Source of the DNA: CAKZSB01 sp964573105
Lineage (GTDB): Bacteria > Pseudomonadota > Gammaproteobacteria > Granulosicoccales > Granulosicoccaceae
NCBI GenBank assembly: GCA_964573105.1
Contig: CAZNIS010000006.1
Location: 1 to 64,000, forward strand
Length of the DNA: 64,000 nt
Direction of reading: 5' to 3'
The notes under the pieces are model-generated. The model was given only the letters and a program-made list of their open reading frames with translations, had not been told where the DNA came from and did not search any database. Both the position numbers and the translations under genes were made by a program. Each line of letters begins with the position of its first letter. The first letter of the stretch is position 1. Positions 9,187 to 18,700 of this stretch are shown here, in pieces.

Positions 9187-10110
9187 ATGTTGACTCGTAT
9201 CGACACCAGCGCCCTGTCCAATCGACAGTCGATCGGAATCTGGCGACTCGATCTGATCACGAGAGCGGCTTTGGGCAATAAGTGCTTCAAACTGCGCAGC
9301 AATCTGCGCGAGTTGTCGGGGCAGCGGGTATTGACCTTCGGCGGGGCCTTTTCCAATCACTTATTCGCGTTTGCCGAGCTCGCCAGCCAATATCACATTG
9401 AAGCGATTGCGGTGATCCGCGGTGAGCCGGACTCGCACAATGAGGTACTGAGCGCGATCAGCAGGATGGGCACGCGATTGCACTATGTCTCGCGCAGTGA
9501 GTACCGATGCCGCCACGATCCCGAATATCAAACCGAGCTTGCACGACAGCTGGGCGCCGACCGGGTGTTGCCGGAAGGGGGATCGAATCTCAGTGCGGTA
9601 ATGGGGTGTAGGATGATTGCGCGGGGGCTGAACCGGGCCACTGAAGGTCTGCCAGGCATTGCGCTGGCGGTCGGTACTGGTGCAACGTTCGCCGGTGTGA
9701 CGTCAGGTGCGCTCGGCGGCCAGCGCGTGATCGGCATCTGTGTAGTCAACGACCCCGACACGCCTGATCGCGTAGCGAACTGGCAACGCAGGGCAGGGGC
9801 TGTTGTGCAAGGCCAGTTGATCGCCGCCAATGCGCGCTATGCGCATCCTGACGACGCCACCTTGCGTTTCGTGCTTGAGCTGTTTGTTGAGACCGGCATC
9901 GTGCTCGATCCGGTCTACACAGGCCCCTCTCTATACAGACTGTTGCGTGGCGATCTGTCTGGCTCAATCAGTGCGCAGGATCTGGTGTTCATTCACACCG
10001 GCGGATTGACCGGTGCCTGGGGGATGCGAGACCGTTTGCTCGGCGTTGGGGAACCTGGTGTGGTGTACGACTACTACGCACGCATTGCTGAATTGACGAG
10101 TGCGGCGTAA
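9187..10110 (+). CDS. PLP-dependent D-cysteine desulfhydrase / ACC deaminase family protein
   Basis: Fold-type II PLP enzyme of 307 residues. The PLP lysine is in LGNKCFKLRSNL, followed by LTFGGAFSNHLFAFAELA, the family's substrate-side segment. The glycine-rich phosphate loop is VGTGATFAGVTSG, and the C-terminal FIHTGGLTGAWGM is typical. I use the ATG at 9187 because the frame upstream of it (from 9049) reads as non-family sequence overlapping the divergent promoter region. Members act on D-cysteine or 1-aminocyclopropane-1-carboxylate; the specific substrate cannot be settled here. It is divergent from the L,D-transpeptidase gene with about 120 bases between. Confidence 0.88.
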   Translation: MLTRIDTSALSNRQSIGIWRLDLITRAALGNKCFKLRSNLRELSGQRVLTFGGAFSNHLFAFAELASQYHIEAIAVIRGEPDSHNEVLSAISRMGTRLHYVSRSEYRCRHDPEYQTELARQLGADRVLPEGGSNLSAVMGCRMIARGLNRATEGLPGIALAVGTGATFAGVTSGALGGQRVIGICVVNDPDTPDRVANWQRRAGAVVQGQLIAANARYAHPDDATLRFVLELFVETGIVLDPVYTGPSLYRLLRGDLSGSISAQDLVFIHTGGLTGAWGMRDRLLGVGEPGVVYDYYARIAELTSAA

Positions 10111-10133
10111 GTCAGGGTCGGTTCAGCAAATTG

Positions 10134-10436
10134 TCAGAACGGGCGTTTTTCCGAGGCGGCGGTATCGTTCATGAAGTCCGAGCGAACACGACGGTAGTGT
10201 TCAAAGTCGCGAAAATAGGAGTGGTCACAGGGCCGGTAAGCCTGGAATGATTCGACATGTCGGCATTCGGCGGCGCGCAGAAAATCGTAAGTGATTTGAT
10301 AAATCACTTCGCGATAATCTTCCTGAGTGTAATCGAGCTTTGGCGCTGTACTGCAACCGCTAAGGTATAGCATCGAACAGACGAGCGTCAGCCGCGTCTT
10401 TGATAGTGTTTTACTGAATTTCAGGCCGGTTGTCAT
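10134..10436 (-). CDS. Small lipoprotein of unknown function
   Basis: 100 residues. The N-terminus has basic residues, then a hydrophobic run ending in the lipobox LSGC with the lipidated Cys at 28. The mature part is short and rich in Tyr, Asp and Arg, with two further Cys (AECRH and RPCDHSYFRDFEHYRR) that could pair. I do not recognise a family. It ends 24 bases from the convergent PLP-enzyme gene. The ATG at 10436 has no clear ribosome site, so the start is uncertain. Confidence 0.65.
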   Translation of the reverse strand: MTTGLKFSKTLSKTRLTLVCSMLYLSGCSTAPKLDYTQEDYREVIYQITYDFLRAAECRHVESFQAYRPCDHSYFRDFEHYRRVRSDFMNDTAASEKRPF

Positions 10437-10672
10437 TATTATTGTAGTTATATTGGATGTACCGAGTAGCGTCCCGCTGTTAGTCCTGTACCGAGCGAGG
10501 ATCCGGTGCTCGGCTACTTACACGGGCCAGCATAACGGCTGACCATCCTGTAACTTTAATCCGGGATCCTGCGCTGACCCACTACACTCACGGCAGCGCG
10601 CCAGCGATCCGGCACACTTGGTTTACCTTCGTAGCGAGCTACGCAGAAGCTGCACAATTCACAGGAGATCCG

Positions 10673-11320
10673 ATGCAATCCCGAATATTTTCAGCCATTT
10701 GTCTACTGGCGTTTTTTATGACCGGGTGCTCGTCCACGTATTATAACGCGTGGGAAAAAGTAGGAGTTCACAAACGAGACATATTGGTCAGTCGGGTTGA
10801 AAACACACGCGATGCGCAGCAGGACGCACAGGTGGAATTCAAGGATGCACTGGAGCAGTTCGGCTCGATTGTCACGATTCAGGAAACCGACCTGAAGAAG
10901 GCTTATGACAAACTGAGCGGCGAGTACGAAGACAGCAGTGACGCCGCCGAAGAGGTCTCGGATCGCATCGACAGCGTTGAAAAAGTCGCCAATGCGCTGT
11001 TTGAAGAGTGGGAGACCGAGATCAAGCAGTACACCAACCAGGACTTCAAACGACAAAGTAGCGCTCAGTTGCGCGATACGCGTGGTCGTTACGGCGAGAT
11101 GCTGCGCTCGATGCGGGCGTCCGAGGCCTCGATGAAGCCGGTGCTGCAAACGTTCAAGGATAACGTCCTGTTTCTGAAGCATAATCTCAACGCGCAGGCA
11201 ATCGGATCGCTGCGCGGTGAATTTGCCAGTCTGCGCGACGACATCGGCGCATTGATTGAAGAGATGAATAAATCAATCGCCGAGTCGAATGCGTTCATCG
11301 AGCAATTGCAATCTTCCTAG
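10673..11320 (+). CDS. DUF2959 family lipoprotein
   Basis: 215 residues. Lipoprotein signal: MQSRIFSAICLLAFFMTGCSS, with the lipobox Cys at 19. The conserved start of the mature part, STYYNAWEKVGVHKRDILVSRVENTRDAQQDAQ, matches the DUF2959 family. The rest is almost entirely helical and highly charged, with heptad-like patterning, so an extended coiled coil in the periplasm is likely. A good ribosome site (CAGGAG) precedes the ATG. The gene for a predicted outer-membrane beta-barrel follows 48 bases on, so the two may form an operon. Function of the family is not known to me. Confidence 0.85.
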   Translation: MQSRIFSAICLLAFFMTGCSSTYYNAWEKVGVHKRDILVSRVENTRDAQQDAQVEFKDALEQFGSIVTIQETDLKKAYDKLSGEYEDSSDAAEEVSDRIDSVEKVANALFEEWETEIKQYTNQDFKRQSSAQLRDTRGRYGEMLRSMRASEASMKPVLQTFKDNVLFLKHNLNAQAIGSLRGEFASLRDDIGALIEEMNKSIAESNAFIEQLQSS

Positions 11321-11367
11321 CGGAACCCATGTTGTCCAGTCACGCAACAAGGCCACAGCGGACACCG

Positions 11368-12126
11368 ATGAGCAGAACAACAAAAATTGCAGCGCTGTGT
11401 CTGGCGAGTGCTGTCGGCATGGGACCGGTGCAGGCCGATACGATCTTTGGCGTGCATGCCAGCGCGCATCTCTGGCGGCCGGATCTGTCAGGTACGATCG
11501 GACAGACAACCGACTCATTTGATCTGAGCGCCGAATTCAGCGAGCGCAGTGCCGACAGCGAGTCGGTGATGGTTGCCGTCGAGCACTTCATTCCGCTGTT
11601 GCCCAATCTGATGTTTCGCCGAACTCCGGTGGATTGGTCGGCCGCTTCAGTCAACGCCACCGGCACCCTGGGCTCAATCAGTTTGTCCGGCGATGTGAGC
11701 GCCAATATCGATCTATCGGCAACCGATGCCACCTTCTACTACGAGCTTTTGGATAACTGGATAACAGCCGATCTCGGGTTGTCACTGCGACGGCTGGACG
11801 GCACCGCCAGTGCGGCGCAGCGCGATGGCGACAGCGAAGTACTCAGCTTCAGTGACACGGTTCCGATGCTCTACGGCCACGCCCGATTTGACTTACCGTT
11901 CACGGGGCTGGCCGCCGGTGCGCGCGGCAATGTAACCGGCGATGGCAGTGGTGAAATGGTAGACATTGAAGCTTACCTGCACCTCGAAGTGGACCTTCTG
12001 CCACTCATTGATGTTGGCATCGAGGGCGGTGTTCGGCGCTTGGCTATGGAATTTGAGGATCTCGACAGCCTCAACGCAGACGCGACGCTGAACGGTGCCT
12101 ATATCGCCATTACTGCGCACTTCTAG
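11368..12126 (+). CDS. Outer-membrane protein, TIGR04219-like
   Basis: 252 residues if it starts at the ATG at 11368, which gives a clean signal peptide (MSRTTKIAALCLASAVG, cleavage after VQA). An ATG 39 bases upstream is in frame but would put a polar stretch before the signal. The mature protein begins DTIFGVHASAHLWRPDLSG, a typical opening for this family. It shows alternating hydrophobic/polar strands throughout and ends in Phe (YIAITAHF), as outer-membrane barrels do. It sits just after the DUF2959 lipoprotein gene and converges on the ABC permease gene with only 8 bases between stops. Role unknown. Confidence 0.8.
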   Translation: MSRTTKIAALCLASAVGMGPVQADTIFGVHASAHLWRPDLSGTIGQTTDSFDLSAEFSERSADSESVMVAVEHFIPLLPNLMFRRTPVDWSAASVNATGTLGSISLSGDVSANIDLSATDATFYYELLDNWITADLGLSLRRLDGTASAAQRDGDSEVLSFSDTVPMLYGHARFDLPFTGLAAGARGNVTGDGSGEMVDIEAYLHLEVDLLPLIDVGIEGGVRRLAMEFEDLDSLNADATLNGAYIAITAHF

Positions 12127-12134
12127 GGTCGGCG

Positions 12135-13814
12135 TCAGTCGCGGCGTTGCAACTCTCGGCTGTGATCGATCGTGCGGCTGAGCAGCAACACCGGTATCAG
12201 GCCGGTCGCGACAATCAACAGTGCTGCAAGCGAACTCTCCTGAAGTAACTCATCAGACGCATACTGGTACACATAGGTGGCGAGCGTCTCGTAGTTGAAC
12301 GGACGCAACACCAGCGTGGCCGGCAACTCTTTCATACAATCGACAAAGACGACCAGCGAAGCCGTCAACAGGCCGCTGCGCATCAGCGGTATGTGCACAC
12401 GTCTGAGGACCTCGAGCGGCCCGTGACCGAGTGTGCGTGCCGCCATATCCATGCTCGGGGTGATCTTGCCCAGGCTCGACTCTACCGCTCCCAGCGCCAC
12501 CGCCATAAAACGAACCACATAGGCAAACACCACGGCGAATACGGTGCCGCTCAGCAGCAGCCCTGAGCTGATATCGAATTGGGCCCTGAGCCACGCGTCA
12601 ACAGCGTTGTCAAAGGCGGCAAATGGCACCAGCACACCCAGCGCCAACACGGCACCGGGTACCGAGTAGCCCACGCTCGCCACCCGATTGCAATAGGCCA
12701 GCACGGGGCCCGGGCGCATACGGGCGGCGTACGCCAGCATCACAGCGATAGCGACAGTGGTCAGCGCACCAATGCTGGATATCGTCAGGCTGTTGATGGC
12801 GGTCTGGCGAAAGTCCTCGGTCCAGGATTCGGCAAAGTGATCGATCGCAAATCGTCCTAAAACCACTGCTGGTAGCACGAAGCCAAGAATGACCGGCAAC
12901 GCGCAGATTGTTGTTGCCAACAAGGCCTGGCGTCGGCGCAGTGGCAGCCGCGACATCGAGCGAAAGCGACTGGAGGCCGGTTGAAAGTGGCGTTGCCGCC
13001 GGCGACCGATGCGCTCCAGTCCCACCATCATCAGAACAAATATCAATAGTAAGGTGGCGATCTGGGCGCTGCCCCCGAGGTTGTTCATACCGAGCCATAC
13101 ATCGTAGATACCCGCCGACAAGGTGCGCACGGCGAAATAGTCGACGGTGCCAAAGTCGTTCAGTGTCTCCATCATGACCATCGCCACGCCCACGGCCACT
13201 GCCGGGCGCGCCAGAGGCAGCGTCACCCTGAAGAAAGCGGCGCCGCTGCGATGCCCCAGCACGCGGGCAGCGTCGAGCATCGAGGGCGATTGCTCGGCAA
13301 AAGCGGCGCGCGTCAACAGATAGACGTAGGGGTAGAGCACCAGCGTCAGCATGGTTGCGGCGCCGCCGAGCGTGCGAATCGGTGGGAAGTAGTAGTCGGC
13401 TGCGCTTTGCCAGCCAAATACACTGCGCAGCCAGGTCTGCACTGGCCCTGCGTATTCGAGCAAGTCGGTATAGACATAGGCGATGACATAGGCAGGCACC
13501 GCAAATGGCAGCAACAGGCCCCAGGTAAAGAAGCCGCGTCCGGGAAACTCATAAAAAGTGACCAGCCAGGCGCAAATCACACCGATGGTCAGCGTGCCGG
13601 CTGCCACCGTCACCATCAGAATCAGCGTGGTGGACACGTAACCGGGCAGCACAGTCTGCAGCAAGTGCGGCCAGATATTCTCTTCCGGGTTAAATGCCAG
13701 CCAGATCACAGCAACCACCGGCACACAGACGAGCGCTGCGACGACGAGCGCGATCAGCGTGGTCGGGTGGGGCAGTCGAACCGATTGCCGCAAAGTTGCT
13801 GGATGAGTAGTCAT
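12135..13814 (-). CDS. Iron(III)-type ABC transporter permease with two fused modules
   Basis: Integral membrane protein of 559 residues with about 12 helices arranged as two homologous halves, as in FbpB/SfuB/AfuB permeases for ferric iron. The EAA-type ATPase-contact loops are seen as MLDAARVLGHRSGAAFFRVTLP in the first half (~180-205) and SMDMAARTLGHGPLEVLRRVHIP in the second (~445). Cytoplasmic, membrane-embedded; it would pair with a periplasmic ferric-binding protein and an ATPase. Neither is in this window, so this is an orphan permease here. Other substrates of the family (thiamine, sulfate-like) are less likely given the fused form. Confidence 0.87.
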   Translation of the reverse strand: MTTHPATLRQSVRLPHPTTLIALVVAALVCVPVVAVIWLAFNPEENIWPHLLQTVLPGYVSTTLILMVTVAAGTLTIGVICAWLVTFYEFPGRGFFTWGLLLPFAVPAYVIAYVYTDLLEYAGPVQTWLRSVFGWQSAADYYFPPIRTLGGAATMLTLVLYPYVYLLTRAAFAEQSPSMLDAARVLGHRSGAAFFRVTLPLARPAVAVGVAMVMMETLNDFGTVDYFAVRTLSAGIYDVWLGMNNLGGSAQIATLLLIFVLMMVGLERIGRRRQRHFQPASSRFRSMSRLPLRRRQALLATTICALPVILGFVLPAVVLGRFAIDHFAESWTEDFRQTAINSLTISSIGALTTVAIAVMLAYAARMRPGPVLAYCNRVASVGYSVPGAVLALGVLVPFAAFDNAVDAWLRAQFDISSGLLLSGTVFAVVFAYVVRFMAVALGAVESSLGKITPSMDMAARTLGHGPLEVLRRVHIPLMRSGLLTASLVVFVDCMKELPATLVLRPFNYETLATYVYQYASDELLQESSLAALLIVATGLIPVLLLSRTIDHSRELQRRD

Positions 13815-13960
13815 CGAGTCTGCAGTCTAGGGCAGACGGGATGATGGCTGGTAAGAGAGTCGTAACCGACTGGCGTATGCTGGCATCGTTAACACTCATG
13901 AGGACGTGTTGACGATGATAATACGAATAATTCTTATTTGTATAAATATCGAGCGAGAGA

Positions 13961-14050
13961 TGGCGGAGAGGGAGGGATTCGAACCCCCGGAAGGTTTAAC
14001 CCTTCAACGGTTTTCAAGACCGCCGCATTCGACCACTCTGCCACCTCTCC
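13961..14050 (-). tRNA. tRNA-Ser(UGA)
   Basis: 90 bases on the minus strand, with CCA encoded. The acceptor stem GGAGAGG pairs with CCTCTCC. The anticodon loop is CTTGAAA with anticodon TGA. There is a long variable arm, as in class II tRNAs, and the T loop GGTTCGAATC is present. It lies upstream of the ABC permease gene. Confidence 0.97.
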
Positions 14051-14260
14051 GTACTGCTGGTCTTGTCGCTTGCTGCGACAGCGCACGAATAATACGCAAA
14101 AGTCATACAGAATGCTACGGCTGCCTGCCGTTAATACAGTATGGATTGCGAGGATTGAGTTTTTCCTCTCAACGCCTTATATGATATATGCTAGTACATT
14201 GGATGCGGCGGTGCCTGCGTGGCGTGGCCGGGTCAACTAATCTAAAACTGGAGGCCGAAA

Positions 14261-14917
14261 GTGGCTATACAAAGCATTGATCGCGCAAGTGAACTTACGA
14301 CCAATCAGGTGCTGCGCGACACCTACCGTCTATTGGCGATGACACTACTGTTCAGCGCATTCACTGCCTGGCTGTCGGTTGTCGTTGGCGCACCTTTCGG
14401 GATCTCCATGATCTGTTCTTTTGGTGCGCTGGCGCTGTTGTGGTTCGTGTTGCCCAGATTTGAGAATTCAACCTCTGGCATTTTTGTCGTCTTTGCCGTC
14501 ACCGGTCTGCTGGGGTTTGGCCTCGGGCCGATGCTCTCGCACTACCTCGCGACGGCTAACGGGTCGAGCATGGTGGCCACTGCATTGGGCGGCACCGGCA
14601 TTATCTTTCTCGGTCTGTCCGGGTTTACGCTGGTGTCCAAGCGCGATTTCTCATTCATGGGCGGGTTCCTGTTCGCCGGTCTGATTGTCGTATTTCTGGC
14701 CGCAATCGCCAATATCTTCCTGGCCATGCCGGCACTGAGCATTGCGGTTTCAGCCGGTATCATCCTGCTGATGAGTGGTCTGATCCTTTTCCACACCAGC
14801 CAGATCGTCAACGGTGGCGAGCGTAACTACATCTCCGCCACTGTGTCGCTCTACCTCGCGATCTACAACATCTTCCAGAGCCTGCTGATGTTGCTGGGCG
14901 TCATGGGCGACGACTAG
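14261..14917 (+). CDS. Bax inhibitor-1 / YccA family membrane protein
   Basis: 218 residues with seven predicted helices and no signal peptide. The start is a GTG at 14261, chosen because a strong GGAGG lies 6 bases upstream. The N-terminal SIDRASELTTNQVLRDTYRLLA and the late acidic-helix region ILFHTSQIVNGGERNYISATVSLY, which holds the conserved Asn/Asp-type pore residues, mark the YccA branch. Bacterial homologues interact with the FtsH protease or act as pH-sensitive calcium leaks; which applies here is unknown. A strong intrinsic terminator follows 38 bases after the stop. Confidence 0.93.
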   Translation: MAIQSIDRASELTTNQVLRDTYRLLAMTLLFSAFTAWLSVVVGAPFGISMICSFGALALLWFVLPRFENSTSGIFVVFAVTGLLGFGLGPMLSHYLATANGSSMVATALGGTGIIFLGLSGFTLVSKRDFSFMGGFLFAGLIVVFLAAIANIFLAMPALSIAVSAGIILLMSGLILFHTSQIVNGGERNYISATVSLYLAIYNIFQSLLMLLGVMGDD

Positions 14918-14955
14918 ACTGATTCTCGGAACAACCTCCGAGGCAGTTGCGAAAA

Positions 14956-14980
14956 CCCCGGCTCTGCCGGGGTTTTTTTT
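14956..14980 (+). terminator. Intrinsic terminator after the Bax inhibitor-1 gene
   Basis: A 7-bp GC stem (CCCCGGC pairing with GCCGGGG) with a TCT loop is followed directly by eight Ts and preceded by four As. This is a textbook factor-independent terminator, usable on both strands in part. Confidence 0.95.
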
Positions 14981-15021
14981 GTCAAAAATTTGGTTCAACG
15001 TATCAGCAGCGGGAGAACAGA

Positions 15022-15207
15022 GTGGAAGGTATGGGCTGGAAAATCGCCTCGGCGGCGATCATGTTGTACATGGTGTACAGAATGTGGCCGGCGGCAAAGA
15101 ACTGGAGTCAAAACGGCCCCAAGGGTAGTTCGAACGACTGGCTGGTAGCCGGTATGGCGCTGGCAGCGGTGGTCGGTTTCGTTGCGTTGCTGATCGCGAT
15201 TACTTGA
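15022..15207 (+). CDS. Small two-helix membrane protein
   Basis: 61 residues from a GTG at 15022, which has GGGAG 6 bases upstream; an ATG three codons on is the alternative. A first helix lies at about residues 6-18 (WKIASAAIMLYMVYRMWPA). A polar loop (KNWSQNGPKGSSNDW) and a second helix (LVAGMALAAVVGFVALLIAI) follow. I do not recognise a named family, but the protein resembles small conserved hypothetical membrane proteins. It stands between the terminator of the previous gene and the hairpin array. Coding looks real from the ribosome site and the two clear helices. Confidence 0.7.
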   Translation: MEGMGWKIASAAIMLYMVYRMWPAAKNWSQNGPKGSSNDWLVAGMALAAVVGFVALLIAIT

Positions 15208-15240
15208 CGCGAACTGGCTCTGCGGAGCTTGCGGTGAGCT

Positions 15241-15741
15241 GGGAGCCCGGTGGGTGAGGTGACGGCCGCTTGCCTTGCTTACGCGTCGTGTTTCCCTGGG
15301 GACTTGGCGTTGCTCTGGTAGCCCGGTGGGTTAGCTATGTACTGCTTGCCTCGCTTACGCGTCGGGTTTCCCGCGGACTGGTCCTGAACTGGTAGCCCGC
15401 TGGGTGAGCGAGGTATTGTTTGCCTCGCTGACGCGTCGGGTTTCCTGGTGACTTGGCGTTGAACNNNNNNNNNNNNNNNNNNNNNNNNNNNNNNNNNNNN
15501 NNNNNNNNNNNNNNNNNNNNNNNNNNNNNNNNNNNNNNNNNNNNNNNNNNNNNNNNNNNNNNNNTGCCTCGCTGACGCGTCGGGTTTCCTGGTGACTTGG
15601 CGTTGAACGGGTAGCCCGCAGCGTGAGCAAGGAATCGCTTGCCTCGCTGACGCGTTGGGTTTTCCGGTGACTTGTGGCGTTGAACGGGTGGCTTGCAGCG
15701 GGAGCGAGGCATCTGCTGCCTCGCTGACGCGTCGGGTTTCC
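15241..15741. repeat. Tandem array of ~75-bp imperfect-palindrome units
   Basis: Six copies of a unit with the core GCCTCGCTGACGCGTCGGGT begin near 15271, 15347, 15421, 15565, 15640 and 15717, spaced 74-77 bases apart. In each, the ~25 bases before a short loop are an imperfect inverted copy of the ~25 bases after it; for example 18 of 25 positions match in the units near 15421 and 15640. Each unit can therefore fold as a hairpin. A linker with GACTTGGCGTTGAAC joins units. The array sits between convergent genes (the 61-aa protein and pelB). A 100-N gap lies inside it, so the copy number is uncertain; merging the identical flanks gives five units. It resembles a REP/BIME-type array. Confidence 0.88.
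15465..15564. other. Assembly gap 2 (100 N) inside the hairpin array
   Basis: Exactly 100 N. The 44 bases before (15421-15464) and after (15565-15608) are identical. This may be an unmerged contig overlap or unresolved repeat copies; in either case the array length shown is not reliable. Confidence 0.95.
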
Positions 15742-15790
15742 CCGGGGCTTGCGTTGAACGCCTGGCCCGATGACGTTTTCCAACCCCGTG

Positions 15791-18700
15791 CTAGAAATGG
15801 CTTCTGTACTGGATGCCGATTTGCGACGTCGATGAAGTAGCCGCACCCTGCAATTGAGTCTGCGTGTCGTGCCTGAGTTGCAGGCTCAGCTCATCGTCGC
15901 CGAGCACACGGAATCCGGCGCCGGCCTCGACGGCGAATCCCACGGTGTTGAACGGCCAGGTGCGGCCGAGGCTTGCAGTCACGTGGTAGCGAGGACTGGC
16001 GGCCTGTGGGTAATCGCTGCGAATGCCGCCGCGTTGCAGTGAGCCGCTGATAGCCAGTCGACTGGCATTTTCAGGAATCATCTCTTCCAGGGTCGTCGTC
16101 GGGGTGACGCGCAGTTCGTCGGGGATGCGGTCGGCACGCTCGTTTTGCTGTCCGGTGGCTTGCAACCCCAGGCGCCAGCTATTGCTGCCGAAGCTGCCTT
16201 TTCTGCCCACTTCGAGGCTGGCCCCAACTCCGGTCGAGATACTGTCACGCTCTACTCTGGAATTGAGGGACTGCACGCTGCCGCCCAGACGCACGTACTC
16301 GTGGCTGCCAACGTCGTGTTCGTAGCTCGCCTCGGCCTGATGCTGCAAGCCGGCGATTCGCAGTTCCGGCGATGCTGACGTCGGCGCGTTGATTGAGGCG
16401 TTGGCATTGAAGGCGCGCCGGCCCTGTCGGTCGCGCTTGTAGTAATCGCCCTTCACGTAGGGGAAATCGTTCTCGTCGGTGGACACTACTCCAGTCGTGA
16501 CCGAGGCACCGGAGCGCGAATCGCCATATCGGGCAGTAATCGCGATTTCGGTTTCCGTGCCCGAATCGGGCAGGGCGAACTTGTCCGAATTTAGCTGGTT
16601 TTCGGCCACGTCGATACCGAAGCTGTAGTCACCGTGAGCCGGTGTATGGCGCAGCGACAGGCTGGTCTCGGTGATGCCAAGATCGCTCAGGTCTGTGTGC
16701 TGTACGTTTCCGGCGTAGTAGGCTGGTCGGTAGTTGCGAAGTGCAACATACTGATTGCGCGCTACCTGCCGTGCCGCCTGACTTTTACTGGTCAGCATGG
16801 TTTGTTGCGCCAGTGCAAACGCATCCTTGTCGCGACCAAGCTGACTCAACGCCGCCAGTTCATCGGTATCTTCCAGAGGCTTTCCGCTGGCGAGAATTTC
16901 CTGCAGCTTTGGCACATCATCGTCGTGCAACGCGAGCGCCAGCTCCTGCCACACAGGTGTGTCGATGCGCTCCTCGTGGAGTCGTGTCATCAGCAGTCGC
17001 GCGTACTCATGCCGCTGTGTCGACAGGTACCAGGCGATGGCAATTTCCTCGCGCCAGAATTCCTCGGATGCCGTTTTTGCAGCCTCGCCATCCATCAGTG
17101 ATTGTATCCAGCGCTCGTTCTCCGCGACCGTGCCGTGGGCGACCAGGAGATTGGCATAGCTGCTGGCCAGATCGCGCGTTTGTCCTCTGGTGCTCTGTGC
17201 GATTGCGGGGCGTAACTTGCGCATGGTGTACTGTCGAACCTTGTAGGCGTGATCGGTGTTTCCAACCTGATCCAGTGCGTCGGCAAAGGTCAGCAGCAAG
17301 TTGTAGTCGTGTTCGTCGCGTTCCATGATCTTGTTAAACCACTGCAGACTGTCTTGTGGCGTCTTGAGTTTCATGTGCGCCAGCGCGTAGGGTGCCCACA
17401 ACTCCGGCGTCTCTGCAGCGGTGTCCAGGTGTTTGTTCATCAACGCGAGCAACTTGTCTGAATCGGGCTGACCCAGTTGCAGCCAGAATTTACCGGTCAC
17501 GGCTGCGACGTTGTCGGGCTCACGTGACAGGGTTTCGTCAAAGGCCTGTTCGGCTGCGACAGTATCGGCGTTGCTCACATGGTAGGCGGCTGCTGATACC
17601 CAATAGCCGGGCATGTCGCGCAGTACAATCAACTCGTCATTGGCGTCGAGGTAGCGTTCAACGTGCGGGTAGAGGTCGTGCTGAAAGACAATGTTCAACG
17701 CTTCGGTTAGAAATGTCTCATCCTGTGTTTCGCGCCAGAAATTTTCAGCCTGTGCGACCGCACCCTCGTAGTCCTGTTTATCGCGCATCGCCCTGACCAC
17801 GCGGCGGCCGAGTGCTACGCGTTGTGGCTCGTCCACGTCCAGCACTTCCAGTTGATCCAGCGCTGCGGTAATGATGTCGGGCTTGCGATAGCGCCAGCCG
17901 ATTTCAGAAATCAGTTTCAACTGATAGTTGCTGGCCTGACTGATATCCAGGTTCTGCAGGCGCTCGGCAATGATAGTGGCGGTCTCGGGCTGGTGCAGGC
18001 GCCAGTGCAATTCCATACGATTGAGCGACTCTTCACCGGAGTGACCATAGCTTGAGGCCAGATCCTCCCAGGCGGCTAGTGCCTGTTGGTAGTTCATGTG
18101 GCGCTGGTGAAGCAAAGCCAGCTCACGCTGTGCCATCGCTGTGTTGCCATAGCGGTCGATGTGTTGCGACAGTGCCGCCGCTGCATCGGCGGGTCTGCCA
18201 TCCTGTTCGAAGAGGTCGATCATTTTCAACAGGTCGGCATCACTGAGGGGTCTAAGGGCAGCCAGTTGCTGGTAGCCGTCGGCCGCCAGACCGAGCTGCC
18301 AGGTCAGTTGCGACAAACGTATTTGCTGGCGCAGAAACTCTTCATTCGGATACCGGCCCGCCAGCCACTTCCAGTGTGTCAGTGCTTCAGACTGATTGCC
18401 GGTCCACTCTTCTAGCTGTGCCAGTTGCACGCGAAACTGCCGATTGTTTGGCTCTTGTGTCAGCGCACGTTGCGCCCAGTAACGGGCATCGTCCAGCTGT
18501 TTGTTAGCTTGTGCAAACTGAATCTGACGCTTCATTGCCTCGACGTCAAAAGGTCGGACTTCAAGCAATTCCAGGTTCCAGTCCATCGCATCGGCGCGAA
18601 GCCCAATCTGAGTCGCTAGTTCGATTGCCTCTTGCAGGAGTTCTCCGTTGGCAGGCTCGGCATCAATTCGCTGTCTCATCGTCTGCAGCGCATCGTCATT

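Noticed and set aside
10480..10520. Inverted repeat GTACCGAGC/GCTCGGCTAC in the lipoprotein-DUF2959 intergenic region
   Set aside because: The pairing is imperfect, no T-run follows, and both genes point away from it, so a terminator or operator call is not supported.
13906..14240. ORF reading MAEREGFEPPEG across tRNA-Ser(UGA)
   Set aside because: This is the well-known false protein produced by translating the inverse of a tRNA-Ser; the tRNA explains the sequence.
15241..15741. CRISPR array
   Set aside because: The whole ~75-base unit repeats, with no unique spacers between short repeats, and no cas gene is present.
15335..15846. Minus-strand ORFs with repeated NPTRQRG / ETRRVSEA segments
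   Set aside because: These are translations of the hairpin array in two frames; there is no ribosome site and the reading crosses the N gap.
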